Shown here: positions 44,601 through 47,538 of the stretch, piece after piece
Numbering within the stretch: the stretch's first letter is position 1
Layout: the number at the start of each line of letters is the position of its first letter
Source: Bedellia somnulentella
Lineage: Eukaryota; Arthropoda; Insecta; Lepidoptera; Bedelliidae
NCBI GenBank assembly: GCA_963576735.1
Contig: OY755190.1
Coordinates: forward strand, 3,031,695 to 3,095,694
Direction: 5' to 3'
Length of the DNA stretch: 64,000 bases
Translations under genes and position numbers: made by a program
The notes under the pieces: generated by a model
Told to the model about the DNA's origin: nothing
What the model saw: the letters and a program-made list of their open reading frames with translations, nothing else
The model's database searches: none

Positions 44601-47538
44601 CGTGAGTATATGTATGTATGTAATCTCATATCACAAATACTCATGGGTGGGTATAAATATACGTAATAATTATTTCAGTCAAATAAAAGATTTCATTATC
44701 AATATTCCATATAGACAAACAACATGGATTAGCACATCTTATCATAAAATTCTCCAAAAAGGAGACATAGTTTTTTTTTCTGTCTATTTGATTAAGACTA
44801 CGTATGAGTTCTATTTGACTTTGGGGTACCACACAAACATTATTTTAGGTTGTTATCAGAACAGTTTTCATTTATTAAATTATAAACCTTTCACCTGTCT
44901 TTTGTGGACTTTCCTTTCTCTTGCATTGTATCAATTATATTGTATGGGCAAATTAAGAGTACGGGCAAGGTGGGTCTATTTACTGTATTTCTCATGAATT
45001 TCCACTAAAATTACTATATGCACATCCAGGCAGTGCCGCAGTACATTGCTGTCGGTTCGTTCAGATGTTTGTGGTACAATACTGCGCTCTTACTAGCTGA
45101 CTGCTTTATAGCATTCGGCCATGATGGGTGCTACAGATATTTTGGTTTATTTAGTCTGTTCGTCATTATTTTCTAGGACACTTTATTTTTGCGCGTTAAC
45201 AAAAACAATATTATAAATGTGCAATAACCCTTTACTATATTTCTTTAATACTTTTCAGCGCCCAATTTGCTTTTATTGTCCTCTTGAACGTAACCTTATT
45301 TTCAATAAATAAAACTAAATATATTTCGAATTTACATATTTTTTCAACCTTTGTCCGTCTACTTGCCCCGGTAAATCTCGGAAATAGCTGGACTGATTTT
45401 GATGAGAATTCCTCTGGCAGATATGTGTAGTTGTGAAAGTCTGCCAGCAATAATATTTTTTGTAAATATATTTGAAAACTTTTATAACGCCAATCATAGC
45501 AATTGACATTGTTATCCGTATACACCCTGTATTTCATTACAAAATTATCTCCAAAACAGGTCCACGAACTCTCCCCCGAAAAGCTGAAGATCCGTGAAGT
45601 AGTCAACGTGGATATCGCCAATGACCCTATTCCAGCCAGCGACTACAATCCCAAGTACGACCCAACCAAGTTCAGCTCCAAGAAGGCTGGTAGGGGTCCT
45701 CTTGTAGGGGATAATTGGAAGAGCAAGGTCAACCCGGTCATGACTTGCTACAAACTTGTCACTGCTGAGTTCAAGTGGTTTGGATTGCAGGTAAGAAATT
45801 GGTGTGATTTTAATGATTTTATGACTTGGTACATGGTGCTCTAGACAACAATAGTTTCGTCCTTATCTCTTCTTACATCCATTAATATCATATGCGAAGA
45901 TTCTTTTTGTGATCAGTATTTAGTTGTTGACAGGTTATATCGACTAGTAAGAGCTAATAATTATATCAAAAGTCGTATTCTACAAACATTTGCCTATTTT
46001 ACTACAAATAGCTTTCGTTTAGCCTTGGGGGTGTTTGTGGCCCTAATCAAAGAGATAGAAGAGCTATGGACGAAATTATGATTGTTGTCTTGGCGACTAG
46101 ACTCCTTGATTCACAGGTTTTATGAGTAATATGCAATAATCTTGCTGACAATACGCTAACGTAGATATTATACCTTAGTTTAAGATCTAATATTACTATT
46201 TCCACATCCAGGCAGTGCCGCAGTATAATGCTGTCGGTTCGTTCAGATGTTTGTGGTACAATACTGCGCTCTTACTAGCTGGCTGCTCTGTAGCATTCAG
46301 CCACGATGGGTGCTACAAGTATATTATAGAATAATCCCACTAAAACGCTTACACTATTAACCTTAATCAATACTGTAGGTTGTAAAAAGTGTTAATCAAA
46401 ACTGTAGCAGTAAACTTTGTTAATACAATATGTCTACTATAGTTCCCGGTGTATACCACTATAAGACTACGATATGAGAATATTGGATTATGATTTAAAA
46501 AGCATTACTATTTTAAAATGAAAATATTCATTTATTTCTCTTTCAGAACAAAGTAGAGAGTGTCATCCAAAAATCAGAGCGGCGGTTGTTTACTGTGTTC
46601 CACAGGTCAGTATTATTGATTTTTAATTTGATTACACTGTATTTAAATAATGAGTGAGAACTTCTCACTCATTATTTTAATACACATGAGAAGATATCTT
46701 GGAGTGATCTGGTTTGTGTGAATAATATGACAACCAACAGTAATGTTTTGAAAGTGGATAAAATATGAAGATTAGAGGGTACAGAAAAGATATACTGGCT
46801 AGTGTGCAACTAAGATTTTTCTTAAGATTTATTTTTAAGTCGGTGTAATATTGTAATGTTATCCGCCAATATGTGCGTAAGAGCTTTTACTAGATGGACG
46901 GATGTGAGGTCGCTATAGATTGCTCTATATATAACCTATTATGTACTCATATACGTGTTCAAGATAGGAAATAGGAAGATTTTGATATTTCCACATCCAG
47001 GCAGTGCCGCAGTACATTGCTGTCGGTTCGTTCAGATGTTTGTGGTACAATACCGCGCTCTTACTAGCTGGATGTTATATAGCATTCGGCCACGATGGTT
47101 GCTACAAAATCTATTTAAATTTTAATTGTCCATGTTTGATAAAATAAGTATTAAGTTGTCGTTGTGTTCTCGAAAGTTATTTATATGTTTTGATAGATTG
47201 CCTGGCATAGTGAATAAACCATAAGAGGATTTTGAATTATTTACGCAAAAAGTAAAAAGAATTAGTTTTGAAATACTCAAAATGAGTCCTACTTTTCAAT
47301 ACATAGTGGTAACATTCAAAACAAACTTAACACGAAACTTAAGCTGAATAATCGTGGGTACTTTATACGAAAATAACCCAATCATTAATTTAATTGCAGA
47401 CAAGTATTCTGCACCATGGACGACTGGTACGGCATGACGATGGCCGACATTCGCGCTCTCGAGGAACGCACCAAAGAGGAGCTAGAGCGGCTCCGTCGCG
47501 AGGGCGAAGTGAGAGGCATGTCCGCCGACAACGAGTAA
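8641..47538 (+). CDS. vib: Class I phosphatidylinositol transfer protein (vibrator / PITP), complete eight-exon gene
   Basis: The coding sequence joins 8641-8657, 8967-8997, 11164-11275, 34425-34576, 40349-40426, 45560-45790, 46547-46605 and 47400-47538: 819 nt, 272 aa. All seven introns have GT/AG ends and phase is kept throughout. The product is a single START-like PITP domain of usual length (about 271 aa). Blocks seen include [98 protein letters not shown] and [14 protein letters not shown]. The family exchanges phosphatidylinositol and phosphatidylcholine between membranes and supports phosphoinositide signalling. The fly gene is needed for cytokinesis. Introns 3-7 each carry an H/ACA snoRNA-like copy, so the gene also looks like a snoRNA host. 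Confidence 0.97.
8658..8966 (+). other. vib intron 1
   Basis: This 309-bp intron has a gtacgt donor and tttcag acceptor. A compact hairpin at about 8683-8711 pairs CGGTTG with CAACCG around an AAAATCGATTTT palindrome. No H/ACA copy of the family found in later introns is seen. Confidence 0.8.
8967..8997 (+). CDS. vib: vib exon 2
   Basis: This 31-nt exon lies between tttcag and gtaagt. It completes Tyr-6 and encodes [10 protein letters not shown], ending in phase 0. It is a micro-exon found by splice signals and family similarity. Confidence 0.95.
9572..9650. repeat. LINE 3'-end-like fragment
   Basis: The run gaatagaatagaatatcac, then tttattgcacatcaaacac, resembles 3' tails of insect LINEs with GAATA-type repeats. 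It is short and carries no coding information. Confidence 0.4.
9798..10049. mobile_element. PIF/Harbinger-like MITE, near-perfect hairpin
   Basis: This 252-bp element is in vib intron 2. The ends read GGGCCGGCGCTGACTGCCGG and its reverse complement, flanked by TTA on both sides (9795-9797 and 10050-10052). Arms of about 110 bp pair almost throughout; the left arm has a small extra actttatttt. A 3-bp TTA duplication with GGG-starting termini fits PIF/Harbinger. No transposase is present. Confidence 0.82.
10733..10850 (-). repeat. Family C short repeat
   Basis: It begins catacatacata and contains ctattggggcaggcacatac and ccactttgtagaatcctagc. Related copies lie at 14700 and 42561 with the phrase ttggggtaggcagagac. 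Strand is given with the tetranucleotide tail at the 3' end. Confidence 0.6.
10876..11120 (-). repeat. Family A SINE-like repeat, near full length
   Basis: It runs from the tacatacatata tail and ctcacggctgtaaatccc to ctaagccgacactacacagc. It ends 43 bp before vib exon 3, so it adjoins the splice acceptor region. Confidence 0.85.
11164..11275 (+). CDS. vib: vib exon 3
   Basis: The exon runs from the acceptor ctcacag to the donor gtaagt and encodes [20 protein letters not shown] and [17 protein letters not shown] plus the first base of Gly. The glycine-rich ETGGGEG loop is diagnostic of class I PITPs. Confidence 0.97.
12150..12305 (+). repeat. Family A SINE-like repeat, degraded
   Basis: Recognisable only by phrases such as gggtaatgtggctggagatcc, catcatcaaccatc and cataatcttttcccctctgaac. 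Heavily mutated, so an old insertion. Confidence 0.5.
12946..14216 (-). mobile_element. mariner element, TIRs intact, transposase broken
   Basis: This 1271-bp element has terminal inverted repeats that begin CGAGGGTGGGTCAATAAGTC at the left and match at the right with one visible difference (gggtgggtc against gggcgggtc). It is flanked by TA at 12944-12945 and 14217-14218, the mariner target duplication. The transposase frame is on the minus strand. The length is normal for a full-size mariner. Confidence 0.95.
13012..14038 (-). pseudogene. mariner transposase (DD34D), inactivated
   Basis: The longest open part is 13922-13095 (275 aa). It shows the HTH region, the linker WVPRLL, the first catalytic Asp in VDETWIHH, the second in [10 protein letters not shown] and the third in [14 protein letters not shown], 34 residues apart (DD34D). 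The N-terminal part continues upstream to an ATG at 14038 but is broken by stops at codon 5 and just before MVKKW, and by a one-base shift in an A run. The last 25 or so codons are cut off by a stop and a poly-A run at about 13083-13097. The sequence looks closest to the irritans-type mariners, by eye only. It should be inactive. Confidence 0.92.
14700..14800 (-). repeat. Family C short repeat
   Basis: A run of (taca)n is followed by tattctcacgccgtcagttc, ccattggggtaggcagagac and atcgatcgccaccttgtg. Same family as 10733 and 42561. Confidence 0.65.
15478..15605. repeat. GC-rich block related to dispersed repeat X
   Basis: The start, ggcgccgttggttcagcga, resembles the terminus of repeat X (ggtgccgttagttcagcga at 54725). 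It is followed by gagggggtgctgcccccgcg and other CG-rich sequence, unlike the AT-rich intron around it. No gene is visible. Confidence 0.5.
15838..16203 (-). repeat. Family B tRNA-derived SINE, full length
   Basis: The plus strand runs from ataacataaacataaacg and gttcacgccg to ttctacccactggactatca. Read on the minus strand it starts with a tRNA-like A box region (gatagtccagtgggtagaac) and B-box-like sequence. It then has a non-tRNA body and ends in a (ttatg)-rich tail. The gggggcaggcctatcgccg core identifies the family. Confidence 0.85.
16298..16540 (+). repeat. Family A SINE-like repeat attached to repeat X
   Basis: It runs from gtgtcgtgtcggcttagaat to gtgagtatatgtatgtatata. The same junction with repeat X recurs in inverted orientation at 61050, so the insertion predates spread of the composite. 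Confidence 0.82.
16541..17240 (-). repeat. Dispersed repeat X, uninterrupted copy
   Basis: Its reverse complement is found in three pieces on the plus strand: 54721-55101, about 59000-59267 and 61002-61050. Shared landmarks are acctctaattacactcttt, gcgcgcgccttgtgttacag and cgtgcgtacggttagcatta. This copy lacks the P-like and LINE insertions present at 54.7-61 kb and so acts as an empty site. The minus-strand 122-aa frame across 16629-16997 is repeat sequence, not a gene. Confidence 0.82.
17378..17600 (-). repeat. Family A SINE-like repeat with target-site duplication
   Basis: The copy is flanked by caatttttatttaacat (17361-17377) and caatttttattttacat (17601-17617), a 17-bp direct repeat with one mismatch. 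That is the signature of retroposition. Sequence variants are shared with the 16298 copy. Confidence 0.85.
18003..18150. repeat. LINE 3'-end-like fragment
   Basis: The run tatttatttaaacactttat, tgtatacagatggaaacag and gaggcggacttatcgccgta resembles 3' ends of insect non-LTR elements. No reverse transcriptase is attached. Confidence 0.45.
18695..18740 (+). repeat. Family B SINE 3' fragment
   Basis: Contains accttcggggctggacggcg and tgaacgtttg, the 3' end of the tRNA-SINE. Confidence 0.5.
18849..19126 (+). repeat. Family B tRNA-derived SINE, sense orientation
   Basis: It starts cgtgatagtccaatgagtag (A-box region) and has attcaaatcccgggttgggc (B-box region and tRNA 3' side). The body includes ggcgataggcctgcccccat and it ends cgccgtgaacgcttgag. 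Confidence 0.82.
19730..19840. mobile_element. MITE D, partial copy
   Basis: Shares gaatgagat...tacgatact, gtaagtgcgaaagagatggc and tacgcgatatctagtt with the copies at 22795 and 23020. Ends are not clear here. Confidence 0.55.
20985..21115 (-). repeat. Family A SINE-like repeat, partial
   Basis: Contains ctcggctataaatcccaaaa, aggggtagctagagcttgag and a diverged end cttagccgaaagtacaccgc. Degraded and shortened. Confidence 0.65.
21617..21824 (-). repeat. Family A SINE-like repeat, internally deleted
   Basis: Begins with catacatacatacatacata, then ctcacggctgtaaatcccta, and ends cgacactacacagca. About 50 bp are missing after ccaaccacatcg. Confidence 0.8.
22226..22460 (+). repeat. Family B SINE, tRNA head missing
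   Basis: Contains gagggaaaacattgtgagga, aaacggcgataggcctgctc, caggtgacaatgtcacgtg and ttcggggatgttcggcgtg. It lacks the tRNA-like 5' part, as expected of a 5'-truncated retroposon. Confidence 0.75.
22795..22935. mobile_element. MITE D copy
   Basis: Shares gagcgctattttatcgacat, ggttagaatgagatagcagt and cacgcgatatctagttaaaa with the copy at 23020. Terminal pairing is weaker than in that copy. Confidence 0.6.
23021..23146. mobile_element. MITE D copy with inverted termini
   Basis: This roughly 126-bp element has inverted ends AGCACGAGC and GCTCGTGCT. Internal phrases also invert (ttatcg...cgataac against gcgataactag). It is the best preserved of three copies within 3.5 kb. Confidence 0.68.
23606..24051. 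mobile_element. MITE-like element with 16-bp TIRs
   Basis: AATAGGCTATTTGACT at 23606-23621 is exactly inverted at 24036-24051. The 446-bp body has no long ORF. The host duplication is unclear, so the superfamily is not assigned. Confidence 0.68.
24241..24660. repeat. SINE end, LINE-like tail and TG-rich tract
   Basis: ctaagccgacactacacgg at 24244-24262 is the terminus of family A alone. 24296-24420 (gatagataagacatttattg, then gcctgtgtcgcatgaatcta) resembles a LINE 3' end. 24541-24660 is a degenerate tgtg/gagt-rich simple repeat. Confidence 0.45.
25405..25760 (+). repeat. Family A SINE-like repeat, interrupted
   Basis: The 5' part (ccgtgtagtgccggcttaga to gcgactaagggtag) and the 3' part (gggcgtaagggtatgaggct to ggccgtgagaatacg) are separated by about 95 bp of unrelated sequence. 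The frames of about 90-100 aa over it are shadows. Confidence 0.72.
26150..26304 (-). repeat. Family B SINE, piece left of the fold-back element
   Basis: Contains gcgccatctagtgtccagag, gatagggggcaggcctatcg and cctcacgatgttttccct, and stops abruptly at 26304. The rest of the SINE resumes at 33203, after the fold-back element. Confidence 0.88.
26510..28690 (+). repeat. Direct tandem array, 12 units of about 183 bp
   Basis: Units begin about gccgctccagaaaaatc, near 26519, 26703, 26886, 27069, 27252, 27434, 27618, 27800, 27984, 28167, 28349 and 28533. Each has aaaccaagacccgtaacact, tacattcattgtaaagctta, ccgctttgccgtcagagtaa and gaagatgacagcgtatacaa. Units 1-4 and 5-8 are nearly identical as blocks, a 732-bp higher-order repeat. 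Each unit carries CCGTC...GACGG around GAATATTC. Confidence 0.95.
28691..28795. other. Central spacer of the fold-back element
   Basis: About 105 bp of unique AT-rich sequence (cttaactatgaaatttatg through cctattatatg) between the two inverted arrays. No promoter or ORF is recognised. It would be the loop of the giant hairpin. Confidence 0.8.
28796..33000 (-). repeat. Inverted tandem array, 23 units of about 183 bp
   Basis: Units begin about gtatacgctgtcatcttc, near 28797, 28979, 29163, 29346, 29530 and so on to 32825, a steady period of about 183 bp. They are the reverse complement of the 12 left units. Variant combinations recur as blocks, for example 29163-29880 against 30262-30980, so the array also grew in multi-unit steps. 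It is almost twice as long as the left array. Confidence 0.95.
33203..33308 (-). repeat. Family B SINE, piece right of the fold-back element
   Basis: Starts with the duplicated gttttccct and continues caaattggtgtaggcccgac and ttctacccactggactatca, the tRNA-like head on the minus strand. It completes the SINE cut at 26304, with a small internal deletion after tcacc. Confidence 0.88.
33652..33770 (+). ncRNA. Box H/ACA snoRNA-like copy 1 (vib intron 3)
   Basis: This 119-nt sequence is shared by five vib introns. The 5' hairpin has a CCACA/TGTGG base and CCGCAG/CTG-CGG upper stem. The H box ACAATA is at 33708-33713. The 3' hairpin has GCGCTC paired with GGGTGC and GCTGGATGCT facing AGAATTCGGC. 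ACA at 33765-33767 lies 3 nt from the end. It is 655 nt upstream of exon 4. By family, such RNAs guide pseudouridylation of rRNA or snRNA; the target is unknown. Confidence 0.85.
33988..34240. repeat. Dispersed repeat, RTE/SINE-like tail
   Basis: Runs from ctagccgacccgacagacta to cacatttataatattaatag. The terminal wording and bounded shape are typical of widespread insect retroposons. No coding part. Confidence 0.5.
34425..34576 (+). CDS. vib: vib exon 4
   Basis: The acceptor is cacag and the donor gtatgt. The exon encodes [39 protein letters not shown] and [11 protein letters not shown]. It is clearly richer in GC than the flanking introns and lies 23 kb downstream of exon 3. Confidence 0.97.
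34730..35094 (-). repeat. Family B tRNA-derived SINE, full length
   Basis: Runs from taacataacataaacgttc and acgccgaatatccccgaagg to ttctacccactgggctatca. The tRNA-like head is on the minus strand; ccaggatttgaacactagtc is the B-box region. It has the same body as the 15838 copy. Confidence 0.88.
35503..35562 (+). repeat. 5' LTR start
   Basis: First 60 bp of the left LTR, identical to 39932-39991. The sequence just after it (gtttatgtatataaacc) looks like an LTR TATA box. The 3' limit of this LTR cannot be set because the right copy is truncated. Confidence 0.7.
35660..36660 (+). repeat. Tandem repeat in LTR leader, period about 185 bp
   Basis: At least four copies of a unit with cgtacaggaaacaagacctg, tacatagtgagctaacgcac, gatggttaacaagctaccaa and gaaccctatttctacgcaat. 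A diverged first copy is at about 35670, then about 35990, 36172, 36300 and 36490. One copy is shortened. Many units carry atcaag repeats. Confidence 0.85.
36870..37061 (+). pseudogene. gag-like zinc-knuckle fragment
   Basis: The 63-aa frame contains [17 protein letters not shown] followed by [15 protein letters not shown]. This C-x2-C-x(n)-H-x(n)-C double-knuckle layout, with a short ALxP/R-rich linker between, is typical of the gag region of BEL/Pao elements. Capsid and all pol domains are absent. It is a leftover of the LTR element. Confidence 0.6.
38308..39598 (-). mobile_element. mariner element with intact TIRs and transposase
   Basis: This 1291-bp element is flanked by TA at 38306-38307 and 39599-39600. 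The terminal inverted repeats are identical for 27 bp, starting CGAGGGCTGCTATTTATGTA. The single long ORF is on the minus strand. It is inserted in the envelope frame of an LTR element, so it is younger than that element. Identical TIRs and an unbroken ORF suggest recent arrival. Confidence 0.96.
38373..39425 (-). CDS. mariner transposase (DD34D), apparently intact, 350 aa
   Basis: ATG at 39425 is chosen because it begins [19 protein letters not shown], the usual mariner N-terminus; an upstream TTG would add six residues. Domains: paired HTH DNA-binding region (about residues 1-110, with GRP-type AT-hook-like GRPK), linker SRWIPHNL, catalytic core with Asp in [14 protein letters not shown], in [11 protein letters not shown] and in [14 protein letters not shown] (34 residues between the last two). 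C-terminus is [12 protein letters not shown]. Length and motifs are complete. It would bind the element's TIRs and cut and paste it into TA sites. Activity cannot be shown from sequence. Confidence 0.94.
   Translation of the reverse strand: MDLTREHFRAMIFYDFRRGLTQKQCIDQLTSTFGDEAPSKTTVYHWFSEFNRGRSKLTDEIKEGRPKTVVVPQNIDAVRELITQDRHVTYREIEASLGISMTSIHKILDEHLAVKKICSRWIPHNLSIDQKQARVDWCKEMLKKYNRGASKAVYNIYTGDESWIYAYDPETKQQSTVWVFQDEPNPTKVIRAKSTLKQMVACFFGINGHVATVPLENRKTVNSEWYTTICLPEVFEQIRKTNRQRRIILHHDNASCHRSAVTTQFLEAQKIELTGHPPYSPDLAPNDFYLFPNVKKKLRGQRFSSREEAVDAFKMHVLEIPQSEWKKCYENWFQRMQKCIDLSGEYFEKQ
39932..39991 (+). repeat. 3' LTR, truncated to 60 bp
   Basis: Identical to the first 60 bp at 35503. It is followed directly by unrelated intron sequence and, 32 bp later, by an H/ACA-like copy. 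A deletion removed the rest of the LTR. Confidence 0.72.
40024..40142 (+). ncRNA. Box H/ACA snoRNA-like copy 2 (vib intron 4)
   Basis: 119 nt, no indel relative to the other copies. H box ACAATA at 40080-40085, ACA at 40137-40139 and 3 nt after it. In the 3' stem GCTGGATGTT pairs with AGCATTCGGC; the C-to-T change turns a C-G pair into U-G. It lies 206 nt upstream of exon 5. The overlapping 63-aa frame is not taken as a gene. Confidence 0.85.
40349..40426 (+). CDS. vib: vib exon 5
   Basis: This 78-nt, phase 0 exon lies between tttcag and gtaagt. It encodes [15 protein letters not shown] and [11 protein letters not shown]. Confidence 0.95.
40679..40845 (-). repeat. Family A SINE-like repeat, degraded
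   Basis: Recognisable by tagccagagctttgaaatca, gatgggcctccaaccgcatc and tacccttagtcgcctcttgc. Both ends are missing. Confidence 0.65.
41226..41470 (-). repeat. Family A SINE-like repeat, near full length
   Basis: Runs from catacatacatacatatacc, ggctgtaaatccctagaagg, to ctaagccgacactacacggc. Very similar to the copy at 41900. Confidence 0.88.
41900..42151 (-). repeat. Family A SINE-like repeat, near full length
   Basis: Runs from tacatacatacatacatata, ctcacggctgtaaatcccta, to ctaagccgacactacacagc. Closest in sequence to 10876 and 41226, so these are probably a young subfamily. Confidence 0.9.
42561..42680 (-). repeat. Family C short repeat
   Basis: Contains gatacatacatatacacatg, ccattgtggtaggcagagac and tattgatcgccactttgtac, then a cttatc-rich end. 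Matches 10733 and 14700. Confidence 0.65.
42938..43238 (-). pseudogene. LINE ORF2 C-terminal fragment
   Basis: The frame reads [20 protein letters not shown], then [20 protein letters not shown] and [15 protein letters not shown]. This is the region just after the reverse transcriptase of CR1/Jockey-type LINEs (ERRxRGDLI...VVxxWNxLP...SFKxRLD). No RT core is attached. A 5'-truncated retrotransposon remnant. Confidence 0.82.
43968..44210 (-). repeat. Family A SINE-like repeat inside duplicated sequence
   Basis: Runs from catacatatactcacggct to ctaagccggcagtacacggc. The other copy of the duplicated sequence lacks it. Confidence 0.85.
44377..44620 (+). repeat. Family A SINE-like repeat between duplicated segments
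   Basis: Runs from ccgtgtagtgccggcttaga to gtgagtatatgtatgtatg. Opposite in orientation to 43968; the two could form a long hairpin in a transcript. Confidence 0.87.
45020..45138 (+). ncRNA. Box H/ACA snoRNA-like copy 3 (vib intron 5)
   Basis: 119 nt. ACAATA and terminal ACA (45133-45135) are conserved. The 3' stem is GCTGACTGCT against AGCATTCGGC, in which one change (G to A) keeps a pair with U and one makes a mismatch. The first base is G instead of C, weakening the 5' closing pair. It lies 422 nt before exon 6. Confidence 0.83.
45560..45790 (+). CDS. vib: vib exon 6
   Basis: This 231-nt, phase 0 exon is the longest of the gene. It encodes [20 protein letters not shown], then [40 protein letters not shown] and [11 protein letters not shown]. 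The DPTKFxSxKxGRGPL block corresponds to a regulatory-loop region of the family that carries a known phosphorylation site in vertebrates. Confidence 0.97.
46202..46320 (+). ncRNA. Box H/ACA snoRNA-like copy 4 (vib intron 6)
   Basis: 119 nt in a 756-bp intron that holds nothing else recognisable. H box ACAATA and ACA at 46315-46317. In the 3' upper stem GCTG faces CAGC instead of CGGC, so a U-G pair has become U-A. It lies 226 nt before exon 7. Confidence 0.87.
46547..46605 (+). CDS. vib: vib exon 7
   Basis: This 59-nt exon lies between tttcag and gtcagt. It encodes [19 protein letters not shown] and two bases of Arg. Confidence 0.95.
46991..47109 (+). ncRNA. Box H/ACA snoRNA-like copy 5 (vib intron 7)
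   Basis: 119 nt in a 794-bp intron without other repeats. H box ACAATA and ACA at 47104-47106. The 3' upper stem is GCTGGATGTT against AGCATTCGGC. One change in the basal stem (GGTTGC instead of GGGTGC) leaves a mismatch. It lies 290 nt before exon 8. Confidence 0.85.
47400..47538 (+). CDS. vib: vib exon 8 (stop codon)
   Basis: The acceptor is attgcag. The exon completes Arg and encodes [20 protein letters not shown], then [20 protein letters not shown] and SADNE, with TAA at 47536-47538. This is the amphipathic C-terminal helix region of PITPs. Confidence 0.96.

Larger units (their letters stand above)
43918..44790. repeat. Local duplication, one copy carrying a SINE
   Basis: The sequence gtaatctcatatcacaaat, then ctcatgggt, occurs at about 43919 and 44619. 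It is followed in both places by catttcagtcacataaaag or its variant and by tattccatatagacaaacaa. In the first copy the two parts are separated by a family A repeat (43968-44210); in the second they are contiguous. A second family A repeat lies between the copies. Confidence 0.82.
40427..45559 (+). other. vib intron 5 (5.1 kb)
   Basis: Contains five family A repeats, a family C repeat, a LINE fragment, a local duplication and an H/ACA-like copy. 40846-41225, 41471-41899, 42152-42560, 43240-43917 and 45140-45559 have no assignable feature. Confidence 0.85.

Noticed and set aside
44602..44997. 131-aa plus-strand frame
   Set aside because: It starts in the tail of a family A SINE and runs through the duplicated segment. 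Long hydrophobic AT-rich frames are expected by chance here.
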